A DNA stretch of 64,000 bases from Pseudocitrobacter sp913778145 (GTDB taxonomy: Bacteria > Pseudomonadota > Gammaproteobacteria > Enterobacterales > Enterobacteriaceae), in NCBI GenBank assembly GCA_035726825.1, contig JALNTX010000001.1:62001-126000 (forward strand), in the 5' to 3' direction. Numbering within the stretch: position 1 is the first letter of the stretch; the number at the start of each line of letters is the position of its first letter. Below the pieces are notes generated by a model. It ran no database searches. It worked only from the letters and a program-made list of their open reading frames with translations, and was not told the DNA's origin. Below, piece after piece: positions 24,740-33,667 of this stretch. The translations under genes were made by a program, and so were the position numbers.

Positions 24740-26323
24740 TTATGGCCTTGCCGTAGTAATAAAATGCCGCACTTTTGGCGGTTCATCACCCGTGTGATAT
24801 TGCAGCAGTTCTGCCTGGATATCCGCATCAGCCTTCGACACCCTTCTGTGCTGGCGTAAATGTTCTGCCCAGGACTCAACCATAAACCACTCCAGCAAAA
24901 TGCGCGGATTGGCAGAATCTTCAGTGATCCCCCAGTTATAGGCGCCATCCCGTCGACGTTCGTAAGCCAGTTTATAAATGGCTTTCAGGAAAGGCGCGCG
25001 ATGCTGCGGATCGACATCGTACTCAATCTGAATCAACACCGGCCCGCGATCGTGTTCAACCACCTCCGCCGTCAGGGGCTCTGGCCAATGGTTTGAAGGC
25101 AGCAGATCCGATTCCCCTTTCGGCAGGCGCAGGCGATAACTGACAACGCCGATAACAATAATGCCAATAGCGCCAATGAACAGGGTTTCCTGCACGCCAG
25201 CCGATTGCGCCAGCGTCCCCCAGGCGAGACTGCCCGCCGTCATCGCCCCATTAAAGACGGTCAGATAGACCGCCAGCGAGCGTCCGCGAACCCAGTTCGG
25301 TAAAATCGACTGCGCTACGCCGTTGAACGTGGTTAGCGCAATAATCCAGCCACAGCCCAGCACCACCAGTGCCACTACCGCAAGCCATTGCGGCGGTGCA
25401 ATCGACAACAGCGCCATTACGGAAGCAGTAATGATCGATGCCAGTAAAAGCAGGCCATCCGCACTGCATTTTTGCCGCAGCGTTGGCAACAGAAAGGCGC
25501 CGGCAATCGCCCCTACGCCTACCGCGCCCAGCAAAATCCCGTAGAAGCCCGCATCACCGCCCAGCACGCGGCGCGCGACCAGCGGCAGCAACGCCCAGAC
25601 AGAGCTGCAAAACGCGAAGAACAGAAATGTGCGCAGCAGCACAACATGCAGCTCACGGCTGGCCATGGTGTAACGCAGGCCGGCGCGAAACGCACCGAGG
25701 AATTTTTCCGCCAGCGCATCGCTATCGGTTTTCGCTCTCTTCCACCACAGTAGGGCCGCAATGACAAAAAGATAGCTTATAACATCTACGCCATAGGTCA
25801 CTGACGTACCAAAGGTCGCCAGCACAATGCCGCCCAGCGCCGGGCCGATCGCACGAGCGATGTTAATCCCCAGCGAATTCAGCGCGACGGCATCGCGCAG
25901 ATCTTGCTTCTTGACTAATTCCGGCACAATCGCCTGCCAGGTCGGCCCCATAAGCGCCGCACCAACCCCACCTACAAAGGTCAGCGCCACCAGCGAAAGA
26001 ATAGTTTGCAGCCCCGTTGCGGAAAGCAGCAACAGGCAAATACTGACGCTTGCCATCAACAACTGAATACCGATTAAGAACTTGCGCCGGTCAAGAATAT
26101 CCGAGAGTACGCCGGCAGGGATGGCGAGCAGGAATACCGGCAACGTCGCCGCCGCCTGTACCATTGCAACGGCCAGTGGTGATGAAGAGAGATCGGTGAC
26201 TAACCACGAGCTGGCAATATCTCGTGCGAAAGAACCTATGTTGCCAATAATGGTTGCTACCCACAGAACCGCGAATACAGTCTGGCGTAGTGGGCCAAAG
26301 CCGCTGGAGGCGGTAGTCGTCAT
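24740..26323 (-). CDS. MFS_3-family exporter with soluble C-terminal domain
   Basis: A 527-residue major facilitator protein. Residues 1 to about 400 hold 12 hydrophobic helices, with the MFS loop motif GVLSDILDRRKFLIG between helices 2 and 3. Residues about 415-527 are a soluble domain (VLIQIEYDVDPQHRAPFLKA, YNWGITEDSANP) resembling an antibiotic-monooxygenase-like ferredoxin fold; this architecture is typical of the MFS_3 (transmembrane secretion effector) family related to the enterobactin exporter EntS. Substrate unknown. GAGGA lies upstream of ATG at 26323. No siderophore genes are adjacent. Confidence 0.85.
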   Translation of the reverse strand: MTTTASSGFGPLRQTVFAVLWVATIIGNIGSFARDIASSWLVTDLSSSPLAVAMVQAAATLPVFLLAIPAGVLSDILDRRKFLIGIQLLMASVSICLLLLSATGLQTILSLVALTFVGGVGAALMGPTWQAIVPELVKKQDLRDAVALNSLGINIARAIGPALGGIVLATFGTSVTYGVDVISYLFVIAALLWWKRAKTDSDALAEKFLGAFRAGLRYTMASRELHVVLLRTFLFFAFCSSVWALLPLVARRVLGGDAGFYGILLGAVGVGAIAGAFLLPTLRQKCSADGLLLLASIITASVMALLSIAPPQWLAVVALVVLGCGWIIALTTFNGVAQSILPNWVRGRSLAVYLTVFNGAMTAGSLAWGTLAQSAGVQETLFIGAIGIIVIGVVSYRLRLPKGESDLLPSNHWPEPLTAEVVEHDRGPVLIQIEYDVDPQHRAPFLKAIYKLAYERRRDGAYNWGITEDSANPRILLEWFMVESWAEHLRQHRRVSKADADIQAELLQYHTGDEPPKVRHFITTARP

Positions 26324-26391
26324 TATTTATCCTCAACAAAATGTCGTGGATTAAATTTAGCCTATGGCAATGTATCCCACACGTCACAAAA

Positions 26392-26422
26392 TAAAAACGC
26401 CCCAAATTATCATCCGGGGCGT
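26392..26422 (-). terminator. Intrinsic terminator of the 47-aa gene transcript
   Basis: Read on the minus strand, ACGCCCC and GGGGCGT pair around a 12-nt loop and are followed by a T-run (UUUU). It lies 110 bp beyond the stop of the small gene at 26532-26675, leaving a structured 3' untranslated region that includes an ATGTTG-N5-CAACAT hairpin. Confidence 0.75.
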
Positions 26423-26531
26423 ACAAGAAGGTTTAACGGAAGTCGAGGACATCAGGCTTAGAAGATGAATGCCGCTCGATATGTTGTAGTGCAACATCCT
26501 TTAGCTGTTCTCGATAAAACCGCAAACGCTG

Positions 26532-26675
26532 TTAGAAGTGCTCAGACATGTCTAACGGCATATTACCCACGACAGCACGTGCGCACAGGCCACGTTGTTC
26601 ATACTCCATTTTCGCAACGGTAAAGGCAATGAAATCTACGTTAGTTTTCATAGACTTTGGACAAAACTCAAACAT
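26532..26675 (-). CDS. Unrecognised 47-residue protein
   Basis: I do not recognise this protein. It starts at ATG 26675, with a very good AAGGAG site 6 nt upstream; the open frame extends 25 codons further without a better start. The sequence (MFEFCPKSMKTNVDFIAFTV, then AKMEYEQRGLCARAVVGNMP and LDMSEHF) has two cysteines, no signal peptide and no clear membrane helix. It has its own terminator downstream. The strong ribosome site and terminator argue that it is real and independently transcribed. Confidence 0.65.
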   Translation of the reverse strand: MFEFCPKSMKTNVDFIAFTVAKMEYEQRGLCARAVVGNMPLDMSEHF

Positions 26676-27260
26676 ATAAGCTCCTTTATTGTTTGTTTTC
26701 TCCACCCGACATACAGTCGGCCTTTTAAGCATAGCCTGTTTTCTGAGCACTTAGTTAAATACACCTGAAACAAACAGGGTTAATTGCTCATATTTTAATT
26801 TTTGCAGATATCTATATGCCGATTTCACATCAACCAAATAGCCGACCATTCATCTTCTTTGGTTAACACTTCATGCTTTCGCATAGTTTATCGTCATCGC
26901 ATCTCCCTGCCCCCTGCACAGTGGACATGCGGCAAAAGTAGTTGCCATGTAATCATTTAATCCTATTTAAGTTAACTCAATGAAAAAACCTTGCTACACG
27001 CCGTTTAAATTACGCCTAAAAATAAAATTTCTTCAGTTTAATCTTTTAAGCACAGATAGGTTGTGGTAATAAAATAATACACGAGATTATACTTAATAAC
27101 TTCATATTACAGATTTAAGCATCATCTCTCTTTCACACATTGTTCACATTACGAGCAATGTGCGGAATTGCGACAGGTAACAAATGGAACTGTTATTTAT
27201 ATGTAAATGGACATCAACATAGCATTTATATTTTGACAGTTACGAGCCTTAATAATAAAA
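26676..27260. other. 585-bp AT-rich intergenic region
   Basis: No coding frame with a ribosome site is apparent on either strand. The region lies between the divergent 47-aa gene and the amino-acid permease gene and must carry both promoters. It has a run of A/T-rich segments suitable for H-NS. I see no nameable operator or hairpin here. Confidence 0.5.
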
Positions 27261-28532
27261 ATGGTTACCAATACAATAAGCAACATTACAACATCAGATT
27301 CATCATGGAAATTTAAAGATACTATCTGGTCCATGGGTGTCTATGGCGCAACCGTCGGCGCTGGGGTTTTGTTCCTTCCGGTTGAAATAGGCATGCGCGG
27401 CCCGTTGGTCTATTTGCTGCTGGTTATACTTAGCCTGCCGCTTTCGATGATTCCGCATATGCTGATTTGTCGCGTATTTATGCGTGAAGAAGGCCCAAAG
27501 GATAAATCACTTCCCCTTTTCAATAGTTTCTTTGACCATCGAGGGAAAAAGGCGATAAAAGTCTTTTACTGTTTTTCTAACTTCCCGGTCACCCTGGTTT
27601 ATGGTATTTCGCTGGTTAACGCCATTAATAGCTATGTGATAACGCATTTGCATTTACCGGGAATTAACCGCGCGGTACTGTCGTTTATCGTTGTAGCGAT
27701 TTTATTCCTGCTTTTAAGCCGGGGCCGCGATAAAGTCGTCGGCATGATGTCGGTACTCGTTTTACCCTTCGCCGTCACCGTCACGCTTATCGCAGCTTTT
27801 CAAATCCCCCAATGGCACCTCGCTAACGTGATGCCCGCGATTCATAACGTCGGGCAGCAGTCTGTTGGAAACTCGCTTAAAAATATCTGGCTTACCATCC
27901 CCTTGATCACCTTTGCCTTCTGCTCCGTGCCTTTGATGTCGCCTCTGGCGTCGTTCTACCGAGAAGGTGGACACGGCGGCGAAACGAAATCCGTACGCGT
28001 CATAAAAGTCGCCTATTTCAGCATCTACGCCAGCATTCTCTTCTTTGTTACCAGTTGCCTGCTGAGCATCCCCCACGATGTGTTCGCCCTCGCCAAAGCG
28101 CAGAATTTGAATGTGCTTTCTGTGCTGCAAAAAGATAACAGTAATATCGTTCTTTTTTACGTTGCGCCGTTTATCGCCATCATTGGTATGACTAAATCCT
28201 TTTTAGGCATTTGCTTATCGGTAGCTGAAACCTTCGCTCGCATGGTCAGCGATGCGCTTGGTGAAAAAGAAGATACGCCGCATAAAAAAGGGAAACTGAT
28301 TGCGTGGCTTATCATGTTCGGCATCTCTTATGCCATCGTGTATATTAACCCTGATGTTATCGAACTGATTGAGAAGTTCTGCGGGCCGCTTCAGGCTATC
28401 TTTCTGTTCCTGATCCCTGTTTATTTAATCTACAGCCGAAGTGCGCTCCAAAGTTTGCGCGGTATCCGCCCGATGATCGTATTGATTGGTGGTATTCTGA
28501 CCGTATCTGCACTTTTTTATTCCCTGTTCTAA
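27261..28532 (+). CDS. HAAAP-family amino-acid permease (SdaC/TdcC-like)
   Basis: A 423-residue inner-membrane protein of the hydroxy/aromatic amino acid permease family, with about 11 hydrophobic helices. Family traits include the N-terminal DTIWSMGVYGATVGAGVLFL / PVEIGMRG segment and FREGG-like FYREGG loop. Relatives import serine or threonine with protons; the substrate is not determinable here. The ribosome site is weak. It is followed by a BrnQ-like permease gene 58 bp downstream, so the two may be co-transcribed amino-acid uptake genes. Confidence 0.88.
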   Translation: MVTNTISNITTSDSSWKFKDTIWSMGVYGATVGAGVLFLPVEIGMRGPLVYLLLVILSLPLSMIPHMLICRVFMREEGPKDKSLPLFNSFFDHRGKKAIKVFYCFSNFPVTLVYGISLVNAINSYVITHLHLPGINRAVLSFIVVAILFLLLSRGRDKVVGMMSVLVLPFAVTVTLIAAFQIPQWHLANVMPAIHNVGQQSVGNSLKNIWLTIPLITFAFCSVPLMSPLASFYREGGHGGETKSVRVIKVAYFSIYASILFFVTSCLLSIPHDVFALAKAQNLNVLSVLQKDNSNIVLFYVAPFIAIIGMTKSFLGICLSVAETFARMVSDALGEKEDTPHKKGKLIAWLIMFGISYAIVYINPDVIELIEKFCGPLQAIFLFLIPVYLIYSRSALQSLRGIRPMIVLIGGILTVSALFYSLF

Positions 28533-28590
28533 GAGGAAAATAACGCTGCCTGGATAAGTTAAACTATGTACAGCAGCGTTAATAATAACG

Positions 28591-29916
28591 ATGAAAACAC
28601 TATCCACACGCGACATCATCTCCCTGGGCTGCATGGCCTTTGCGCTATTTATGGGGGCGGGCAATATCATTTTTCCGCCCATCATTGGTCTGCATTCCGG
28701 TGAAAACATTCTCTTTTCCGGGGCCGGTTTTCTGATTTCCGCTGTAGGTTTGCCGGTGGTCACGATCGTTGCACTGGCACGGGTAGGCGGAAAGATGGAT
28801 CACCTAAGCAAGCATCTTGGCCCAGCCACCGGTTTGATTCTGGCTCTGGTGTGCTACCTTTGCCTCGGGCCTTTGTTCGTGGTTCCCCGCACCACCACCG
28901 TTTCGTTTGAAGTGGGCATCTCACCGTTGATCGGCAACGATGGCCACCAGTTGGCGATGTATAGCCTTATCTACTTTGCGCTGGTTTATCTGCTTTCGCT
29001 CTATCCCGGTAAACTCCTTGACCTGATCGGCGGCGTTCTGGCACCGATCAAAATCGTCGCGCTAATTATTCTTGGCGCATCCGCCTTTTTCGTCGTCTGG
29101 CATTATCATCTGGGGTCAGTTTCAGAGGCGTACCATTCACATCCCTTTTCCAACGGCTTCGTTAATGGCTATCTGACCATGGATACGCTCAGCGCATTGG
29201 TGTTTGGCGGCGTTATCGTCAATGCTATCCATTCGCGCGGCGTCAGTGAGAGCACACTGATCACTCGCTACACTATTATCGCCGGGTTAATAGCCGGATG
29301 TGGATTAGTGCTGGTCTATATCGCGCTGTTCCGTCTGGGCCTGGTGAGCTATGAGTTTGTCCCCGATGCAACCAACGGTGCTGAAGTGTTGCACGCGTTT
29401 GTACAGCACACCTTCGGCGATACCGGCAGCCTGTTTCTGGCATTGCTCATATTCATTGCCTGCCTGGTAACAGCGATCGGCCTTACCAGCGCCTGTGCCA
29501 GCTGGTTCAGCAACCTGATTCCGCTGTCATACAAAACGATGGTATTGCTCATTTCCGCCCTGTCATTTTGCATTTCAAACCTGGGGCTTACGCGTTTAAT
29601 CACCGTCTCCGTTCCGCTGTTGACGGCAGTTTATCCACCCTGTATCGCCATCGTATTGTTGAGTTTTACTACCTCATACTGGAAAAACCCGGCGCGCGTC
29701 TTTACGCCTGTGGTAGCAGTGGCCTGCGTATTCGGCCTGATTGACGGCATCGTCGCCAGCCCGCTCAATGAGATACTTAATCAGCTACCTGCAAGGCTGT
29801 TGAAGCCGCTACCGCTGTTTAGCCAGAGCCTTGAATGGTTACTGCCCTGTCTTGCAGTGTTTGTAATCGCCTCTGCCATTAACGGAAAAAAACGGCAGGA
29901 AGCATGCGAGGATTAG
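28591..29916 (+). CDS. BrnQ-family branched-chain amino-acid transporter
   Basis: A 441-residue LIVCS-family symporter with 12 hydrophobic segments. It carries the family N-terminal motif ALFMGAGNIIFPPIIG and PRTTTVSFEVG in helix 3. It is close in length to E. coli BrnQ (439 aa) but is in a different location, downstream of an SdaC-like gene, so I regard it as a paralogue of brnQ. Leu/Ile/Val uptake driven by a cation is expected from the family. Confidence 0.88.
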   Translation: MKTLSTRDIISLGCMAFALFMGAGNIIFPPIIGLHSGENILFSGAGFLISAVGLPVVTIVALARVGGKMDHLSKHLGPATGLILALVCYLCLGPLFVVPRTTTVSFEVGISPLIGNDGHQLAMYSLIYFALVYLLSLYPGKLLDLIGGVLAPIKIVALIILGASAFFVVWHYHLGSVSEAYHSHPFSNGFVNGYLTMDTLSALVFGGVIVNAIHSRGVSESTLITRYTIIAGLIAGCGLVLVYIALFRLGLVSYEFVPDATNGAEVLHAFVQHTFGDTGSLFLALLIFIACLVTAIGLTSACASWFSNLIPLSYKTMVLLISALSFCISNLGLTRLITVSVPLLTAVYPPCIAIVLLSFTTSYWKNPARVFTPVVAVACVFGLIDGIVASPLNEILNQLPARLLKPLPLFSQSLEWLLPCLAVFVIASAINGKKRQEACED

Positions 29917-29937
29917 TTCGCTTTTAAGTCAGTTAAG

Positions 29938-29965
29938 GATGTGCGCAATGCGCGCATCTTTTTTT
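29938..29965 (+). terminator. Intrinsic terminator after the BrnQ-like gene
   Basis: GATGTGCGC-AAT-GCGCGCATC stem (one T-G wobble) followed by seven T residues, 22 bp after the stop codon. Confidence 0.9.
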
Positions 29966-30057
29966 GCGAATACCGGCCATCGGCGAAAGATTTTATACAT
30001 GGATTGACTCTATGCGAGTTGAGTCACTGAAAATCAGGGGGGTAAGTGCTTGAATAG

Positions 30058-30147
30058 TGGCGGAGAGAGGGGGATTTGAACCCCCGGTAGAGTTGCCCCT
30101 ACTCCGGTTTTCGAGACCGGTCCGTTCAGCCGCTCCGGCATCTCTCC
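30058..30147 (-). tRNA. serU: tRNA-Ser (anticodon CGA)
   Basis: Ninety nucleotides including encoded CCA. The acceptor GGAGAGA pairs with TCTCTCC. The anticodon loop reads TCTCGAAAA with anticodon CGA, the extended variable arm of a class II tRNA is present, and the T-loop is GGTTCAAATCC. Its position next to mtfA matches serU in E. coli. Confidence 0.97.
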
Positions 30148-30240
30148 GTTTTGATGGTTGCCATGATGCCAGGTTATTTGGCATTTTAACAGACCCAGTC
30201 TCTTCAATTGCGTTCAAGTGACGAGTTTGCGAGCAAAATG

Positions 30241-31035
30241 ATGATTAAATGGCCGTGGAAGGCAGATGATTCTGCTGTAAAAATCGACACCCCGTGGGAG
30301 CAGGCGTTTTCAGTTCCCCTATTAGCCAATCTCAGCGCAGATGAGCAGGCCAAACTCCGCATTCTTGCCGATCGTTTTTTGCAGCAAAAGCGACTGGTCC
30401 CCCTTCAGGGACTAGCGCTGGAACCCATCACTCAGGCCCGCATTGCACTTTTGTTTTGTCTGCCGGTCATGGAACTGGGCCTGGAATGGCTTGATGGCTT
30501 CCATGAAGTGCTTATCTACCCTGCCCCCTTCGTGGTGGACGATGAATGGGAAGATGATATTGGTTTGGTTCATAATCAGCGCGTAGTGCAGTCCGGACAA
30601 AGCTGGCAGCAGGGGCCGATTATCCTCAACTGGCTCGATATTCAGGACTCCTTCGATGCCTCCGGTTTCAACCTGGTTATCCATGAAGTCGCGCATAAAC
30701 TCGATACCCGCAACGGCGATCGTGCCAGCGGGATTCCGCTGATCCCCCTACGGGAAGTGGCAGGCTGGGAGCACGATCTCCATGCCGCGATGGACAATAT
30801 TCAGGATGAGATTGATTTAGTTGGTGAAAGCGCTGCCAGCATTGATGCTTACGCGGCAACCGACCCGGCAGAGTGTTTTGCTGTTCTGTCTGAGTATTTT
30901 TTCAGCGCGCCCGAGCTTTTCGCACCACGCTTTCCCGCGCTATGGCAACGATTTTGCCAGTTCTACCGTCAGGACCCACTTACGCGTATGCGCGATAACG
31001 ACACGCCGGAAGATATTTCACCTATAGTTCATTAA
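30241..31035 (+). CDS. mtfA: Mlc titration factor / zinc peptidase MtfA
   Basis: A cytoplasmic 264-residue zinc protein that binds and inactivates the glucose repressor Mlc, thereby derepressing ptsG, and has aminopeptidase activity. The HExxH zinc motif is H148-E149-V-A-H152 (NLVIHEVAHKLDTRNGD); the third ligand Glu is in DPAECFAVLSEYF. Nearly identical to E. coli MtfA (265 aa). Start at 30241 (MIKWPWK) follows the E. coli protein; an ATG directly before it at 30238 is possible. Confidence 0.95.
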   Translation: MIKWPWKADDSAVKIDTPWEQAFSVPLLANLSADEQAKLRILADRFLQQKRLVPLQGLALEPITQARIALLFCLPVMELGLEWLDGFHEVLIYPAPFVVDDEWEDDIGLVHNQRVVQSGQSWQQGPIILNWLDIQDSFDASGFNLVIHEVAHKLDTRNGDRASGIPLIPLREVAGWEHDLHAAMDNIQDEIDLVGESAASIDAYAATDPAECFAVLSEYFFSAPELFAPRFPALWQRFCQFYRQDPLTRMRDNDTPEDISPIVH

Positions 31036-31088
31036 AACAACAGCTTGCATTAAATTCATGCAATTGAATCAGACAGTTAAATTTAGTG

Positions 31089-31117
31089 TTGACACAATAT
31101 TCCAGGGCCAGTAGTAT
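31089..31117 (+). promoter_or_regulatory. Sigma-70 promoter of tRNA-Asn copy 1
   Basis: TTGACA and TAGTAT separated by 17 bp, ending 18 bp before the mature tRNA 5' end. Copies 2-4 of this tRNA each have a similarly placed TTGACA / TAATAT pair. Confidence 0.8.
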
Positions 31118-31135
31118 TCGCCTCGTTCACACGAT

Positions 31136-31211
31136 TCCTCTGTAGTTCAGTCGGTAGAACGGCGGACTGTTAATCCGTATGTCACTGGTTCGAGTCCAGT
31201 CAGAGGAGCCA
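31136..31211 (+). tRNA. tRNA-Asn (anticodon GUU), copy 1
   Basis: Seventy-six nucleotides with encoded CCA. The acceptor TCCTCTG pairs with CAGAGGA, the anticodon loop is CTGTTAATC (GTT), and the T-loop is GGTTCGAGTCC. Identical to three other copies in this window. Followed by its own GC-rich terminator. Confidence 0.98.
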
Positions 31212-31220
31212 AATTTAGAA

Positions 31221-31250
31221 AAGCCCGCTTTTTAGCGGGCTTTTTGCTTT
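31221..31250 (+). terminator. Terminator of tRNA-Asn copy 1
   Basis: GCCCGCT-TTTT-AGCGGGC followed by TTTTTGCTTT. Nearly the same element follows copies 2 and 3 and appears beyond the island's right end at 47.8 kb. It abuts the convergent cbl stop codon and may also end that transcript. Confidence 0.9.
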
Positions 31251-32201
31251 CTAGATTTGATAATCCAGCGCCAGCTCATCTGGCTCCATCGCCTGCCGCT
31301 TAATTTCCTCCAGCGACAACCCGGCATTACACAATTCGATAAAGCGCCAGACATAGTTGCGCTGCAATTGCCCGCGCTTAAGGCCAAGCCACACCGTGTT
31401 GGCATCGAACAGGTGATGGGTATCCAGCCGCACCAGTTTTCCGCTTTCCTGAACATCGCCAGACTGTTCAGCCACCAGTCCAATGCCCAGCCCCAGCTCA
31501 ACGTAAGTTTTGATAACGTCTGAGTCCTGCGCGCTAAGCACGATATCCGGCAGCAGCCCTTTGCGGTTGAAGGCTTCATCAATTCGTGAGCGCCCGGTTA
31601 TCCCCTGGCGATAGGTGATTAGCGGCCATCGCGCGATGGCTTCGAGGGTGAGCGGCGAGATTTGTGTTAAGGGGTGATCCTGCGGTACCAGCACATTGTG
31701 ATGCCAGCGGAACCAGGGAAAAGCTACCAGCGTACTGTCATTGCTCAATCGCTCGCTGGCGATGCCAATATCCGCCCCACCGTTATGCAGCAGCGTCTCG
31801 ATTTCCTGAGGTGTTCCCTGCACCAGCTCCAGGCGCACATCCGGAAAGATTTCACGAAAGGCCTTAATCACCGGCGGCAGGCTATAGCGCGCCTGCGTAT
31901 GTGTGGTCGCGACGGTGAGAACGCCCGAACCATCGTTTGTGAAAAGATCGGCAAGACGTCGTACGTTACTTGCCTCATTCAGAATTCGTTCCGCAATCAC
32001 CAACAACGCTTTACCCGGCTCGGTCATTCCCAGCAGTCGCTTTCCGCGGCGGATGAAGATCTCAATCCCCAGCTCTTCCTCCAGCTCACGGATATGACGG
32101 CTGACGCCCGATTGCGACGTGTATAGCATATTGGCAACTTCAGTCAGGTTGTAATCCTGCCTTGCTGCTTCACGAATTATTTTTAGTTGCTGGAAGTTCA
32201 C
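31251..32201 (-). CDS. cbl: LysR regulator Cbl
   Basis: CysB-like activator of genes for sulfur acquisition from organosulfonates during sulfate limitation (ssu and tau operons in E. coli). The HTH is in NLTEVANMLYTSQSGVSRHI, and the long effector domain aligns through IDYQI-type C-terminus. GTG at 32201 gives exactly the 316 residues of E. coli Cbl and has GGAGGGG upstream; the frame runs 10 codons further but that is not needed. It lies 101 bp downstream of nac on the same strand, as in E. coli. Confidence 0.94.
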   Translation of the reverse strand: MNFQQLKIIREAARQDYNLTEVANMLYTSQSGVSRHIRELEEELGIEIFIRRGKRLLGMTEPGKALLVIAERILNEASNVRRLADLFTNDGSGVLTVATTHTQARYSLPPVIKAFREIFPDVRLELVQGTPQEIETLLHNGGADIGIASERLSNDSTLVAFPWFRWHHNVLVPQDHPLTQISPLTLEAIARWPLITYRQGITGRSRIDEAFNRKGLLPDIVLSAQDSDVIKTYVELGLGIGLVAEQSGDVQESGKLVRLDTHHLFDANTVWLGLKRGQLQRNYVWRFIELCNAGLSLEEIKRQAMEPDELALDYQI

Positions 32202-32302
32202 CTTCCCCTCCGGGTCAAACAGACATTGCACTATTGTTAAAGTCTGTCGCGTCCGCTAACAAATAATAAAAACCAGCAACTTATTACTTAAAGGAATATA
32301 CC

Positions 32303-33220
32303 CTAACTCACCAGCTGCAATTCGCGGTTATCCAGGGCCGGGCGGCTGACTAAAGAGATCAGAATTTCTTTCACGGCCTGAGCTTGTGGCGAGAGCTGAC
32401 CACGGGCTGACACATTGAGCGACAGCGGCAGGCTCATCGATGGCGTGGTAATCCGGGCCATCCAGCCATTTGCCGCCTGCGATAGTGTTCTCGCGGCAGA
32501 CTCTGGCAGCACGGTGACCCCCATCCCGCTGGCAATTGCCGCCGTCAGGGTAGAGATAGATTCTATCTCGCCAATAATTTTAGCCGTCAGTCGACGCAGA
32601 GAGAATGCTTCATCCACGCGGGCGCGAACGGCGCTGTAATCGCGCGGCAGGAAAAGATTCATCTCAGCAACCGCCGTTAAATCGATACTCTGCCCCGGAC
32701 AATCACGCGTACCGACCAGGTAGAGATCTTCTTTCAGCAAAGGCTGACTGTTAACCCCAGCCACAGGCGCGCGATCGTAAAGTACAGCCATATCCAGTTG
32801 GCCGCTCAATAATTTGTCATTCAACGCTGCGCCGCTGTTCTCATGGAGATAAATCAGCACTTCCGGCAGCTCATTACGCACGGCCTGTAATAACGGCATG
32901 GTGATGGATGACGCAGCCGTTCCTGGGGCCAGGCCAATCGAGACCGGCCCGCTCAACGTTTGCCCAACATTGTTTACCGCCAGTTGCGCCTGTTCACACT
33001 GGCGCAGAATGGTGCGCGCATGGGTATAAAGAACTTTGCCCGCTTCCGTAGGCGTAACGCCGCGCTTGGTGCGGATCAACAGTTGCTGATCAAGCTCACC
33101 TTCCAGAGTAGCAACCTGCTGGCTCAGTGCGGGCTGCGCGATATGCAACACTTCAGCGGCCTGGGTCAGGCTACCGATATCGACGATTTTCACAAAGTAC
33201 TTCAGTCGTCTTAAGTTCAT
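32303..33220 (-). CDS. nac: Nitrogen assimilation control regulator Nac
   Basis: LysR-family protein that couples sigma-54/NtrC control to sigma-70 promoters in nitrogen limitation. Exactly 305 residues from ATG 33220 (MNLRRLKYFVKIVDIGSLTQ), with AGGAGG upstream. The HTH is SLTQAAEVLHIAQPALSQQV. The identity is reinforced by a sigma-54 promoter and an NtrC site upstream, both expected for nac. Nac acts without a small-molecule coinducer. Confidence 0.96.
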   Translation of the reverse strand: MNLRRLKYFVKIVDIGSLTQAAEVLHIAQPALSQQVATLEGELDQQLLIRTKRGVTPTEAGKVLYTHARTILRQCEQAQLAVNNVGQTLSGPVSIGLAPGTAASSITMPLLQAVRNELPEVLIYLHENSGAALNDKLLSGQLDMAVLYDRAPVAGVNSQPLLKEDLYLVGTRDCPGQSIDLTAVAEMNLFLPRDYSAVRARVDEAFSLRRLTAKIIGEIESISTLTAAIASGMGVTVLPESAARTLSQAANGWMARITTPSMSLPLSLNVSARGQLSPQAQAVKEILISLVSRPALDNRELQLVS

Positions 33221-33266
33221 TTTGCCTCCTGTACTGCCAACAATGGCGTTTAGATACAGAATGGAT

Positions 33267-33282
33267 TGCAAGATGCTTGCCA
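33267..33282 (-). promoter_or_regulatory. Sigma-54 promoter of nac
   Basis: On the minus strand TGGCAAGCATCTTGCA matches the -24/-12 consensus TGGCAC-N5-TTGCA with the invariant GG and GC at correct spacing. It is 46 bp upstream of the nac start codon. Confidence 0.85.
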
Positions 33283-33388
33283 GCTTTTGAATAAAACGCT
33301 GCACGGCGCGTAACAAGGCTTTCTAATCGATAAGCGCATTTTTGTTGGCAGTCAGAAGATGTTGATCTGCCCCATCAGAGATAAATTC

Positions 33389-33403
33389 GCACCAGCCCGG
33401 TGC
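33389..33403. promoter_or_regulatory. NtrC-binding enhancer site upstream of nac
   Basis: GCACCAGCCCGGTGC matches the NtrC dyad GCACCA-N3-TGGTGC with a single mismatch. It is about 140 bp upstream of the predicted sigma-54 start point, a normal enhancer distance. Confidence 0.75.
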
Positions 33404-33481
33404 AAAGCAGCGAAAAAATAGCCATTCACGCGTGGATTGCTGAAATTGTCAGCAAACGAACGCAAACTGATGCAACACCCT

Positions 33482-33510
33482 TTGACAAGGCAGAAGCACC
33501 CCGTTAATAT
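33482..33510 (+). promoter_or_regulatory. Sigma-70 promoter of tRNA-Asn copy 2
   Basis: TTGACA and TAATAT with a 17-bp spacer, 18 bp upstream of the tRNA. A GC-rich stretch (GCGCCCC) near the start point resembles a stringent discriminator. Confidence 0.85.
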
Positions 33511-33528
33511 GCGCCCCGTTCACACGAT

Positions 33529-33604
33529 TCCTCTGTAGTTCAGTCGGTAGAACGGCGGACTGTTAATCCGTATGTCACTGGTTCGAGTCCAGTCAGAGGA
33601 GCCA
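33529..33604 (+). tRNA. tRNA-Asn (anticodon GUU), copy 2
   Basis: Seventy-six nucleotides identical to copy 1, with encoded CCA, own promoter and terminator. Together with copy 1 it forms a direct repeat flanking cbl-nac. Confidence 0.98.
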
Positions 33605-33613
33605 AATTTAGAA

Positions 33614-33640
33614 AAGCCCGCTGTTTAGCGGGCTTTTTGC
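33614..33640 (+). terminator. Terminator of tRNA-Asn copy 2
   Basis: GCCCGCT-GTTT-AGCGGGC stem-loop with TTTTTGC tail, differing from the copy 1 element by one loop base. Confidence 0.9.
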
Positions 33641-33667
33641 TTTTCTACGACGAGCTATCACCTTCGT

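Noticed and set aside
26402..26515. Possible 37-codon frame beyond the 47-aa gene on the minus strand
   Set aside because: It reads through the intrinsic terminator hairpin and has a poor ribosome site.
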